This document shows positions 37,016-43,860 of a stretch of DNA of 64,000 nt, in pieces (position 1 is the stretch's first letter; the number at the start of each line of letters is the position of its first letter). The notes under the pieces were generated by a model. The model saw only the letters and a program-made list of their open reading frames with translations, was not told where the DNA came from and made no database searches. The stretch comes from Roseiarcus sp963759955 (GTDB lineage: Bacteria; Pseudomonadota; Alphaproteobacteria; Rhizobiales; Beijerinckiaceae), in contig CAVXCA010000087.1 in the NCBI GenBank assembly GCA_963759955.1, positions 8,991-72,990 on the forward strand, read 5' to 3'. A program made the translations under genes and the position numbers.

Positions 37016-37435
37016 TTATTTCTTCTTGTTGTTGCCGCCCTTGGCGCCATGACCGGCGCTGCCATGTTTGAAGCCGCCATGAGCGACGCCGAAATGGGCG
37101 TGACCGGCAAAGGCGCCGCCGACGTGGACGCGGGGCGCGACGACTCTAGGCGCCGCCACGCGCGCGCCGTGGCTCCAGCCCTGCCAACCTTCGCCGCCGC
37201 CCCAGCCTTGGCCATTGTTCCAAGCATAGCCGCACCAATAGAAACCCGGGCCTTGCCAGCCGTTGTCGTACCAACAATAGTTCTGGCCGCCGAAAAAGAA
37301 TTGCGCCTTTTCGACAGGAAGAATCTGGGACGCAGGGAGGGCGACGCCGATTGCGGCTTCGGCCGCGCCTGCCAGCGGCAGGGCCATCCCCGCGGCGACG
37401 GCGAGCGCGAGGCCCGATAGGAAAGGCGCTTTCAT
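37016..37435 (-). CDS. small exported aromatic/Gly/His-rich protein
   Basis: 139 residues with a signal peptide (MKAPFLSGLALAVAAGMALP, cleavage near AEA). The mature part begins with a hydrophobic PASQILPVEKAQFFF, then the Cys/Trp/Tyr motif NYCWYDNGWQGPGFYWCGYAW, then Gly/Trp-rich and His/Val/Ala-rich repeats (APRVVAPRVH, HAHFGVAHGG) and a Lys tail. The CWYDNGWQGPG-YWCGYAW block recurs in alphaproteobacterial small secreted proteins of unknown role. The start ATG has AGGAGACC just upstream. A stress box with CCTATC lies about 111 bp upstream. Confidence 0.8.
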   Translation of the reverse strand: MKAPFLSGLALAVAAGMALPLAGAAEAAIGVALPASQILPVEKAQFFFGGQNYCWYDNGWQGPGFYWCGYAWNNGQGWGGGEGWQGWSHGARVAAPRVVAPRVHVGGAFAGHAHFGVAHGGFKHGSAGHGAKGGNNKKK

Positions 37436-37545
37436 GGAGGTCTCCTGGTTTGCGTCGATCGACGCGAATTTCGCAAGGCCGCGCCCCATCGCTTTAGGAC
37501 ATGGCCCCGACTTGACCTCGATAGGCCGTCCGTTCGTTGGGCGTG

Positions 37546-37560
37546 AGACTCGGAAACTAC
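37546..37560 (-). promoter_or_regulatory. stress-island box, aromatic/His-rich protein copy
   Basis: Reads GTAGTTTCCGAGTCT toward the gene starting at 37435. CCTATC follows with TA at 38-39. Confidence 0.7.
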
Positions 37561-37639
37561 CCATGGGCGAGAGCGGCGACGAGCCTCTCGATTGCAGCGG
37601 CGCGGCTGATCGATTGCGGCGTCCAACGGCGAAGCCTGA

Positions 37640-37654
37640 GTAGTTTCCGAGCCT
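37640..37654 (+). promoter_or_regulatory. stress-island box, Gly-rich protein copy
   Basis: Reads GTAGTTTCCGAGCCT toward the gene at 37916. GTATAG follows with TA at 37-38. Confidence 0.68.
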
Positions 37655-37915
37655 AGATTCGATGGGCCGCCGCCGTATAGGCTTTTCGAACCGAGCCGAA
37701 CCGTTCGCGAACATTGAATTGCAAGAATGCGCATCCGACCCATCGAGGCCGCGTGTCGTTCGCGAACGGCGCCTGGGGATTCGAATGGAGAGCGTCGAAC
37801 GGCCCTGACGGCAAAGATTGGACTAAAACAACGCAAAGAGACGCTCTTCAACCACCGTTTGTTTCCCAACGTTGGGTGAGAACTGTCGTATCTATCGCCA
37901 CATGAGGTAATCGCC

Positions 37916-38188
37916 ATGAAAACGTCTATGCTGAAGAACATCTTCATCGCTGGATCGATGACGTTGGCCTTGGCCGGCGCCACGATCGCGCTTCCGTCCG
38001 TCGCCGACGCGGGGCAGAGGCCGGGCGGCCACGCCGCGAGCCATGGCGCGCGCGGGCACGCTGCCGGCGGTTTCCGCGGCCGCGGAGGGCATGGCGGGTA
38101 CGGCGGGTTCGGCGGGTTCGGGGGCTACTACGGCGTGTGCGGACCCATTCAATTGACTCTTGGTCTCTGCGGTCCCTGGGGCTACTGA
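37916..38188 (+). CDS. small exported Gly-rich protein
   Basis: 90 residues with a signal peptide (about 1-32, ending SVADA). The mature part is His/Gly/Arg-rich, then a GGYGGFGGFGGYYG repeat and a Cys-bearing end (GVCGPIQLTLGLCGPWGY). GAGGTAA lies just before the ATG. The GPIQLTLGLCGP end loosely recalls the GP-GACIG pattern of the two other tiny secreted proteins here. No family is recognised; it is probably a periplasmic or surface protein under stress-box control. Confidence 0.72.
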   Translation: MKTSMLKNIFIAGSMTLALAGATIALPSVADAGQRPGGHAASHGARGHAAGGFRGRGGHGGYGGFGGFGGYYGVCGPIQLTLGLCGPWGY

Positions 38189-38417
38189 CGGCCGTCTCTA
38201 TCGTCTCTCCATGATGCGCGTCCGCTCGGAATTGGACTGCGCCCGTTGGAGAGGGTGAGATTGCCCGCTGGGCGCGACGCCCCTCGATCGACCACTCGAT
38301 CGAGAGATCGACGTTTAGCGCAGTGCGACAGCGGGCCAGAGTTGAGCAAGTTCGCCTTTGACTTCGATGCCCTGAAATCGAACAGACAACGCAATGTTTC
38401 AACCCATAGGTGCACAC

Positions 38418-38885
38418 ATGAGAAAGTTTCTTCTCGCCTCCGTCGCAGTCGCCGGCCTGGCGAGCACGACCTTGGCCCTGAACGCGTTCGCCGCACCCGC
38501 CGATGCGCCGGACATGGCCCAGATGCAGCAAATGCAGGAACGCCACGCCTTGATGCTCGATGCGCATCTTGCCGCCATGAAGGCAGGGCTCAAGCTCACC
38601 GCGGAGCAAGAGAAGAACTGGCCGGCGTTCGAGGCGGCGATCCGCGACGCCGAGAAGGCGCGCGCGGACCGATGGCGTCAGGCGCGAGACCGTATGGCCA
38701 GCGGCGAGCGCCCCTCGCCGATCGAGCGCATGACGATCATGTCCGAGCATCTTCAGAAAACGGCGGCGCAGCTCCAGATCGTCGCCGATGCGGCCAAGCC
38801 TCTTTACGATAGCCTCACCGATGCGCAAAAGCACGATTTCGGTCCGCTGATGCGCGACTTCAAGGTGGGCGGTCCGCGGCACTAG
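38418..38885 (+). CDS. Spy/CpxP-like LTXXQ-motif periplasmic protein
   Basis: 155 residues after a start at the ATG that gives a clean signal peptide (MRKFLLASVAVAGLAS, cleavage near AFA); an in-frame ATG eight codons upstream is less likely. The mature protein is all-helical and Met/Gln-rich, with LKLTAEQEKNWPAF (the LTXXQ motif) and a second related LTDAQKHDFGPL near the C-terminus. Family members are ATP-independent periplasmic chaperones or envelope-stress sensors. No stress box is seen in the 229 bp upstream. Confidence 0.85.
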   Translation: MRKFLLASVAVAGLASTTLALNAFAAPADAPDMAQMQQMQERHALMLDAHLAAMKAGLKLTAEQEKNWPAFEAAIRDAEKARADRWRQARDRMASGERPSPIERMTIMSEHLQKTAAQLQIVADAAKPLYDSLTDAQKHDFGPLMRDFKVGGPRH

Positions 38886-39220
38886 CCATTGTCGTTGTGG
38901 CTGCGATCCTGACGCGGATCGGGAACCGCAAGTCGATGATTGCCCTTGCAACGCCGGTTGGCGCGGGCGCCGCCGCCGATCGGCGTTGCGAGTGTTCGCG
39001 CTCAAACGCAATGCCGGGGCCAGCGCTTTGATCTGGATGGCGGCCGTGTGCGATCGGCGCCCCCTGACCTCTCAAAAGTCACAGGCTGTCGATCAAGGTT
39101 CGGGCGCGAGGAACCGACTTCAGCGACGGCGGCGCCGCCTGTCTAGCCAAAGGGCGTCAGCGCAGGAAACAGCCCCGTCAATTCGCGCCTTTTACGGCCG
39201 CGCCTTCCGCTTCCCCTCAA
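38886..39220. other. 335-bp region without a gene
   Basis: Lies between convergent genes. No frame with recognisable protein features and no repeat, box or clear hairpin is seen. Confidence 0.4.
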
Positions 39221-39520
39221 TTACCAGGGCCAACGCCAACGGCTGCGCCATCCCCCATGCCAGCGGCCTCCGCCGCGAACGAGTCTGAGAACCAAGAGGA
39301 GCAGCAGCGCGCCGATCGTGGCGTTGGCGATCGCGGCGATAGTGCCCTCGCCAAGGTGGATGCCGATTCGGGGCAGCAGCCACCCGCCGATGAAGGCCCC
39401 TATGACGCCGATAACGAGGTCATTGACGATTCCATAACCGGTGCCGCGGACGATCTGCCCAGCTAACCACCCTGCAATGAGGCCGACCGCAAGTATGACG
39501 ATAAGACTTTCGCTCGACAT
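39221..39520 (-). CDS. GlsB/YeaQ/YmgE-family stress membrane protein
   Basis: 99 residues. The N-terminal three-helix family pattern is clear: SLIVILAVGLIAGWLAGQIV, GTGYGIVNDLVIGVIGAFIG, then GEGTIAAIANATIGALLLLLV. It is followed by an unusual Arg/Trp/Gly-rich tail (RGGGRWHGGWRSRWRW). The start ATG at 39520 has GGAGAG upstream. The family (transglycosylase-associated) is stress-induced with no proven enzyme activity. A stress box lies about 86 bp upstream. Confidence 0.9.
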   Translation of the reverse strand: MSSESLIVILAVGLIAGWLAGQIVRGTGYGIVNDLVIGVIGAFIGGWLLPRIGIHLGEGTIAAIANATIGALLLLLVLRLVRGGGRWHGGWRSRWRWPW

Positions 39521-39605
39521 GGCGTCTCTCCGAATTCTCTGCGGAACGGACCGAGGCCAATCCAATCGCCCCTCTCCCGCCTACCCTGCCGGCGCCCGCG
39601 TGGGT

Positions 39606-39620
39606 AGCCTCGGAATCTAC
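39606..39620 (-). promoter_or_regulatory. stress-island box, GlsB-like gene copy
   Basis: Reads GTAGATTCCGAGGCT toward the gene starting at 39520; GTAG...CTAC forms a dyad. The -10 candidate is GGTAGG with TA at 38-39. Confidence 0.66.
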
Positions 39621-39759
39621 GCGCGTCCATTACGCCGGTATCGAACGTTCATGGGCGACAACGCGAGAACTTGCCGTGACAGAGCGCCACGACTGGCCTC
39701 GGAAAGTCGGCAAGCCTAGGGCAAGGGCGTGCGAGCGGGCGCAAGAATCATCGAGGCGG

Positions 39760-39945
39760 TTACAGGAAAGACGGATACCCCAGCAAAGGAAGCAGCCGGC
39801 TAACGATCGACGCCAAACATAACAGCGCCACGAGCAGCTTCAGGAGTTGCGCCAGCCGCGCATCGGGACAAAATTTATCGATCGCCCAAAACAGGATCGC
39901 GCCGACGACGATGGTAATGAGGATTCCGATTGCGAGCGAAACCAC
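39760..39945 (-). CDS. 61-residue two-helix membrane protein (Thivi_2564-like)
   Basis: GTG start with a strong GGAGGG site. Two helices (VSLAIGILITIVVGAILFWA; LLKLLVALLCLASIVSRLL) are separated by DKFCPDARLAQ. The plan resembles Thivi_2564-type mini membrane proteins, in which a short polar loop follows LLxWxI. Probably inner membrane; function unknown. Confidence 0.72.
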   Translation of the reverse strand: MVSLAIGILITIVVGAILFWAIDKFCPDARLAQLLKLLVALLCLASIVSRLLPLLGYPSFL

Positions 39946-40066
39946 CGCGATCCCTCCTTCGTCATTTTAGCTTCGTGGCGAGGGCCGCCTGCCGGGAAGC
40001 TTCAGCGCGACGACGCGCGCTGAACCTTCCCTCTCATTGCGCCAGCGATTAAGACCGGCCTCCGTT

Positions 40067-40312
40067 CTACCAGTTGCAGACGCGATGGCCCCAACGATTG
40101 ATCCAGCAATGGCGCCAGCGGTGCACATGGCCGATGCAGGCCCCGACGGGTCCGATATGAGCGCCGAGCGCGCACCAGGCCAACTGGATGTCGGGCGACG
40201 AATAAGGCGCGACGGGAGCAGGCAACATCGCCGCGTGAGATGCGGTCGCCGCCAACATCATGGCGCCGGCGAGCGAAGCCAAAGAGCGATACCTTGGTTT
40301 ACATGACAACAT
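40067..40312 (-). CDS. small exported Cys/His/Trp-rich protein, paralogue of the 28.5-kb gene
   Basis: 81 residues: signal peptide (MLSCKPRYRSLASLAGAMML, cleavage near SHAA) and a mature part with SPDIQLAWCALGAHIGP, GACIG, HRWRHC and NRWGHRVCNW. It matches the protein at 28479-28727 through most of the mature part, including all four cysteines. GGAGGGG lies upstream of the ATG. Unlike its paralogue it has no stress box, but an FNR/FixK-like site lies about 80 bp upstream, so the two copies may respond to different signals. Confidence 0.8.
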   Translation of the reverse strand: MLSCKPRYRSLASLAGAMMLAATASHAAMLPAPVAPYSSPDIQLAWCALGAHIGPVGACIGHVHRWRHCWINRWGHRVCNW

Positions 40313-40391
40313 GGTGTTTCCCCTCCGTGCCCAAGGCGCAGCAGGGCGCCTCACCGAAGAACAAAAGATAAGTCGCAACGCGTACGCCGCT

Positions 40392-40405
40392 TTGACCTCA
40401 ATCAA
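40392..40405 (-). promoter_or_regulatory. FNR/FixK-like binding site
   Basis: TTGATTGAGGTCAA on the minus strand matches TTGAT-N4-ATCAA at nine of ten positions. It is centred about 86 bp before the ATG of the 81-residue secreted protein. Oxygen-linked control is inferred from the consensus only. Confidence 0.4.
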
Positions 40406-40511
40406 GCCGGAAACGCATATCCTCGCTTGTCGCATCGCGACAGCGCGGTCGGTCGCCGCGCGAGTGGCCCCGCCGATAAGGTCCACGTCAATCTCGCCTC
40501 TCGCCGCCGTG

Positions 40512-41000
40512 CTACTTCGGCGGATATTTGAGCGTGATGTCGATTGTTTTGTCGTGACTGCCGAGCGTCACGGCGGCTTCCTTGAAGGAAGGCGCGGCGA
40601 AGAATCCTTCGGCGTCGTTGCTGAACCCGTAGCCCTCGGTGGGCAGCCCCAACGCGTTCTCGTCGAGCTTGCCGTTGTCGTTCTCGTCGTGAAACGTGAT
40701 GACCGCATAGGCGCCCGGCTTGAGCTCGGTGAAGACCACGGCTTGCGTTCCGGCGATCGCTCTCATAGCGATCCCGACGAGCCGCGAAGGATTGGTCACT
40801 AATCCTAGACTGCCGGCATGCGCTATAGCGGACCGAAAGTGCTCTTCACTGTCGTAGAGCCCGATCATGAGCGAGCCCGACGACGACCTTACGCCGTGAA
40901 TTGCGACCCTCAGATCGCTTGCCTCTGCGCCGAAGCAACAGACAATGAGACCAAGCGCCGCGAGGCCCGCAATCAGACGATTGGATGGACGCATTTTCAT
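40512..41000 (-). CDS. DUF2141-family exported protein
   Basis: 162 residues with a signal peptide (about 1-28, ending GAEAS). The DUF2141 pattern is clear: LRVAIHGVRSSSGSLMIGLY, FTELKPGAYAVITFHDENDNGKLD and GLPTEGYGFSND. The DENDNGKLD loop looks like a calcium-type acidic loop. Predicted beta-sandwich in the periplasm; function unknown. Confidence 0.9.
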   Translation of the reverse strand: MKMRPSNRLIAGLAALGLIVCCFGAEASDLRVAIHGVRSSSGSLMIGLYDSEEHFRSAIAHAGSLGLVTNPSRLVGIAMRAIAGTQAVVFTELKPGAYAVITFHDENDNGKLDENALGLPTEGYGFSNDAEGFFAAPSFKEAAVTLGSHDKTIDITLKYPPK

Positions 41001-41202
41001 TGCCTTGCCCTCCTTTTCGCCGCTTCGGGATTGCGCAGATACGCGTCGATTTCAGCGTCATTTGCCTGGAGTCTGGCGTTCGTTGCGAGACGAAAATACA
41101 AGCGTTTTCGGCCCGATCGCGGGCGACCTTCGATCCGATCCCGGCGCGATGACCGCGAACCGACGCTTCTTCTGGCTACGGCATGTAACGTCCCGCCTGT
41201 GA

Positions 41203-41373
41203 TCAAAGCCGACCCGTGAGAAACAGTATGACGAGGACGATCAGGATCACGCCGATGACACCGACGCCGCCATGACCATAGCCGTAGCCGTAGCCGTAGC
41301 CGCCAAAGCGGCCGCTGAAGCCGCCAAGCAAGAAAATGACGAGGATGACGACGAGTATGAGTCCGATCGACAC
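41203..41373 (-). CDS. 56-residue DUF3309-like membrane protein
   Basis: GTG start with GGGAGA eight bases upstream. First helix SIGLILVVILVIFLLGG, then a FSGRFGG(YG)n loop with four Tyr-Gly repeats, then second helix VGVIGVILIVLVILFLTGRL. The plan equals that of the 50-residue protein at 29174-29326. Probably an inner-membrane stress mini-protein; function unknown. Confidence 0.78.
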   Translation of the reverse strand: MSIGLILVVILVIFLLGGFSGRFGGYGYGYGYGHGGVGVIGVILIVLVILFLTGRL

Positions 41374-41608
41374 GGTCTATCTCCCGTTGGAGCGCCCAAC
41401 CGCACATCGAGACGGCAGATGTTCGTTCGCCGCCGCGCCCGGTTCCAGGAATTTCCTCAATCGTCATCCGAACGCGGCGCGGCGATGAGACTCGCAACCG
41501 AGCGGGCTCATCGCATTAATCCAAATCAAGTCGCATGCGCCAGCGGCAGGCTCCCGCTCGGCGACGTCCACCCCGCTCCCAGCGGCGGCGGCGTCCTCTC
41601 TTCGCTCT

Positions 41609-43075
41609 CTACTTAGGGGCCGAGCCGTCAACGCCTTGGCCGCGCGCCGCGTTGGCGGCCGCCTCGCGCTCCGCGGCCAGCGTATAGGCGATATAATATT
41701 TATAGATGTTGCTCACGTAGCGAACTGTCACGATGCCGACGACTTGAGCGGCCGCGTGCTCGACGCTGTCGAACCAGACATCCGGGTTCAGCCCCTCCGC
41801 CTTCGCGACCCGGCGAAATTTGGTCAGGTTGGCAGGCCCCGCGTTGTAAGCGGCGAACGCGAACAACATGCGATTTCGTTCGTTCACCGACGGTTCGTCG
41901 CCGATGTAGACGTCGATCAGATAACGCATGTATGCGGCGCCGGCTTGAACGTTCCGGTTGACGTCGGTCGCGACGCCGGTGACGCCCATCGGCTTCGCAG
42001 CGGCCGTGCTCGGCAAAATCTGCATGACCCCGACCGCTCCGCCTGGGGCCTTCAAGCTCTGGTCCAGTTGCGACTCCTGATAGCCCTGCGCGATCAACAT
42101 CCGCCAATCGAAGCCGTATGCCTTGCCTTGGTTCTTGAAAATGTCGACCAACGCATGGAATCGCTTCGTGTCGGCGTCGGAATAGGGGTTCCGATCGATT
42201 TGGCCGACAATGGAGTAGCGGCGCCGGATGTCGTTTCCGAAAGCCGTGCCGAACCGATGCTCGTTGATGAAGGCGGCCAGTTCATTCTTGAGGAGAGGAC
42301 TGTTCTTGCGAATCGCCCAAGCGATCGAGCCGCTGGAGTTGACGACGAGATCGGGATGGGGGACGAGCGAGCGGTAGACCGATGACCACAAGATCGCCTT
42401 GTAGTCGTCGACCACAGCGAGGGGCAGCAGCCCGGCGTTCACCATCTCGAGGATGTCTTCGTCTTCAAGATTGTCGTCCATCGGTTTGAAAGTGACGGGC
42501 TTCAACCCCCTGGCCACGAAGCTCTCGTTGAGCGCGCGCAGGTGCTCGGCAAAGGCGCTGCTCTGGCGCACAAAAACTTCGCGTCCGGCCAGATCCTCGA
42601 TTTTCTGAACAGGCGGGGCGGCCGGTCCGGTAACGACGATCTCGTCGACCTTGGACCTCCAGGGATCGGTGAAATCGACTTCGGCGAGGCGTTCGGCCGT
42701 AATGGTGAGATTGCCGGCGGCGATGTCGCCCCGCCCGTCTTTCAAGGCGCTGAGCAGGTCGTCTCTGGGAACGGGGATGAACCAGACATTGATGCGCTCC
42801 GCCCGGGTCTTGTACTTCGCGTTCAACCATTGGTCGAGCTGCCCGCCGAGTTCGGCCACAGCGCCGAGCTGTTGACCGCGGGCCACGAAGAACAGGGACT
42901 TGCTGTAGGGCACGAGGATGCGCACCCTGCGCCGCTTCAACATGCCGTCGAAGTCGCCAGTCCATGGGCGTAGCTGCGGCAAATTCATGTAGCGCATGGG
43001 CGCGAACTTCGTCTGGCCGAAAGCCGGCAATCCGAAGCCGATCAAGAACGCCAAAGCCGCAGCCAATATCTTCAT
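41609..43075 (-). CDS. MltF-like lytic transglycosylase with solute-binding domain
   Basis: 488 residues with a signal peptide (about 1-20). Residues about 48-280 form a family 3 periplasmic solute-binding domain (MLKRRRVRILVPYSK, GDIAAGNLTITAERL). About 300-440 form an SLT lysozyme-like domain with catalytic Glu in GYQESQLD and the motifs GAVGVMQILPST and AFAAYNAGPANL. This MltF architecture cleaves peptidoglycan and uses the N-domain to sense muropeptides. It is the last intact gene of the stress/envelope island. Confidence 0.92.
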   Translation of the reverse strand: MKILAAALAFLIGFGLPAFGQTKFAPMRYMNLPQLRPWTGDFDGMLKRRRVRILVPYSKSLFFVARGQQLGAVAELGGQLDQWLNAKYKTRAERINVWFIPVPRDDLLSALKDGRGDIAAGNLTITAERLAEVDFTDPWRSKVDEIVVTGPAAPPVQKIEDLAGREVFVRQSSAFAEHLRALNESFVARGLKPVTFKPMDDNLEDEDILEMVNAGLLPLAVVDDYKAILWSSVYRSLVPHPDLVVNSSGSIAWAIRKNSPLLKNELAAFINEHRFGTAFGNDIRRRYSIVGQIDRNPYSDADTKRFHALVDIFKNQGKAYGFDWRMLIAQGYQESQLDQSLKAPGGAVGVMQILPSTAAAKPMGVTGVATDVNRNVQAGAAYMRYLIDVYIGDEPSVNERNRMLFAFAAYNAGPANLTKFRRVAKAEGLNPDVWFDSVEHAAAQVVGIVTVRYVSNIYKYYIAYTLAAEREAAANAARGQGVDGSAPK

Positions 43076-43277
43076 GGCCGCCCGCCTCCTTCATGCACTG
43101 TGGCTCGCCGTCGCACTTCCATTGCCAGCCGCCTGCCCAGCCCGCGCGAATACAACCCGCTTTGCGCAGCCCGTTCACTTCGATCGAACGGCAGGCCTCG
43201 ACTGCGTCGGGCCCGGAGCCTCCCTGCCCCGTCCCGATCCGACGCGGCCCTTCATTGGCCCCCGTTTGCCGGAGCCA

Positions 43278-43457
43278 GATCTAACGCGGCTGCCCTTCGA
43301 GGGCGAGGTCGTGTCACAGGAGATTTGGCTCGTCATCCACAGCGATCTTGCGGCCTCGTCCCGAGTTCGGGCGGTCGCGACATTCCTTGAAGGCCTAATT
43401 GCGGCCAAACGTGGCCTGTTCGAAGGCCGCCTCGCTACGGATGCGCTGAGAACCTGA
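43278..43457 (+). pseudogene. C-terminal remnant of a LysR-family regulator
   Basis: The frame over these 59 residues reads LTRLPFEGEVVSQEIWLVIH, then SDLAASSRVRAVATFLEGL and ends LFEGRLATDALRT. This matches the last part of the LysR effector-binding domain (strand plus terminal helix). The DNA-binding domain and most of the effector domain are absent, and the upstream frame has no family features. Confidence 0.6.
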
Positions 43458-43526
43458 CGATCGCCGCCAGCGCGATCCAGATTGACCTGCCAGCGGCTCG
43501 CAAACGCCCGCAATCTCACATTCTCA

Positions 43527-43586
43527 GCCGCGCGCAACCGCGTCGTAGAGGTGGCTGCCGCGCGCAACCGCGTCGTAGAGGTGGCT
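43527..43586. repeat. exact 30-bp direct tandem duplication
   Basis: Two identical 30-bp units abut (43527-43556, 43557-43586), each ending GTCGTAGAGGTGGCT. It looks like a replication-slippage duplication inside remnant sequence. Confidence 0.9.
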
Positions 43587-43642
43587 ATTGTCCGCACCGC
43601 GCCTGAATTGAAGTCCTCTCGAAGCGCAATCGCTGCCGCCAT
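43583..43642 (-). pseudogene. N-terminal remnant of another IS630-type transposase
   Basis: The frame starts MAAAIALREDFNSGAVRTIA, the typical first 20 residues of a second IS630 subgroup (MAAAxALRxDFD...LRxLA). Similarity then stops at the tandem repeat. It is not a copy of the complete IS630 element at 27.2 kb, whose transposase starts differently. Confidence 0.5.
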
Positions 43643-43860
43643 CGCGAACCTCCAAGTGTTCGCAACGACGAATCAAATTTCAGCCGATTTGGGAATGCCC
43701 CTCGTGAGTCTGCCTCAGAGAGGACTGGTATAACGGTGTCCGGCGCAACGGAGTCCAGAACGACAGTCGACGGCTATCGCCTCGAACTGTCCTCCTCGCC
43801 TAGCTCTCCCGGACCTGTCCTTCTTCCCGCGGAGGGCAACGACGTCGGCCTCGGCGCTGG

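Larger units (their letters stand above)
37436..37915. other. divergent intergenic region with two stress boxes
   Basis: 480 bp with no convincing gene. It holds outward-facing boxes at 37546-37560 and 37640-37654. The 260 bp between the right box and the gene at 37916 would form a long untranslated leader; nothing else is recognised in it. Confidence 0.55.
43076..43860. other. scrap zone between stress island and catabolic cluster
   Basis: 785 bp with no intact gene. It contains a LysR C-terminal fragment, an exact 30-bp tandem duplication and an IS630 transposase N-terminal fragment, annotated separately. Probably an old recombination junction. Confidence 0.6.

Noticed and set aside
8035..39620. 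Boxes as EcfG (general stress sigma factor) promoters, because the antisense strand contains GGAAAC/GGAATC
   Set aside because: The EcfG consensus is GGAAC-N16-17-CGTT reading toward the gene. Here GGAA reads away from the gene and no CGTT follows at the right distance.
42996..43277. Rightward frame opposite the start of the lytic transglycosylase as the N-terminal part of the LysR remnant
   Set aside because: It overlaps the transglycosylase gene antisense and shows no LysR helix-turn-helix features; only the last 59 residues look like LysR.
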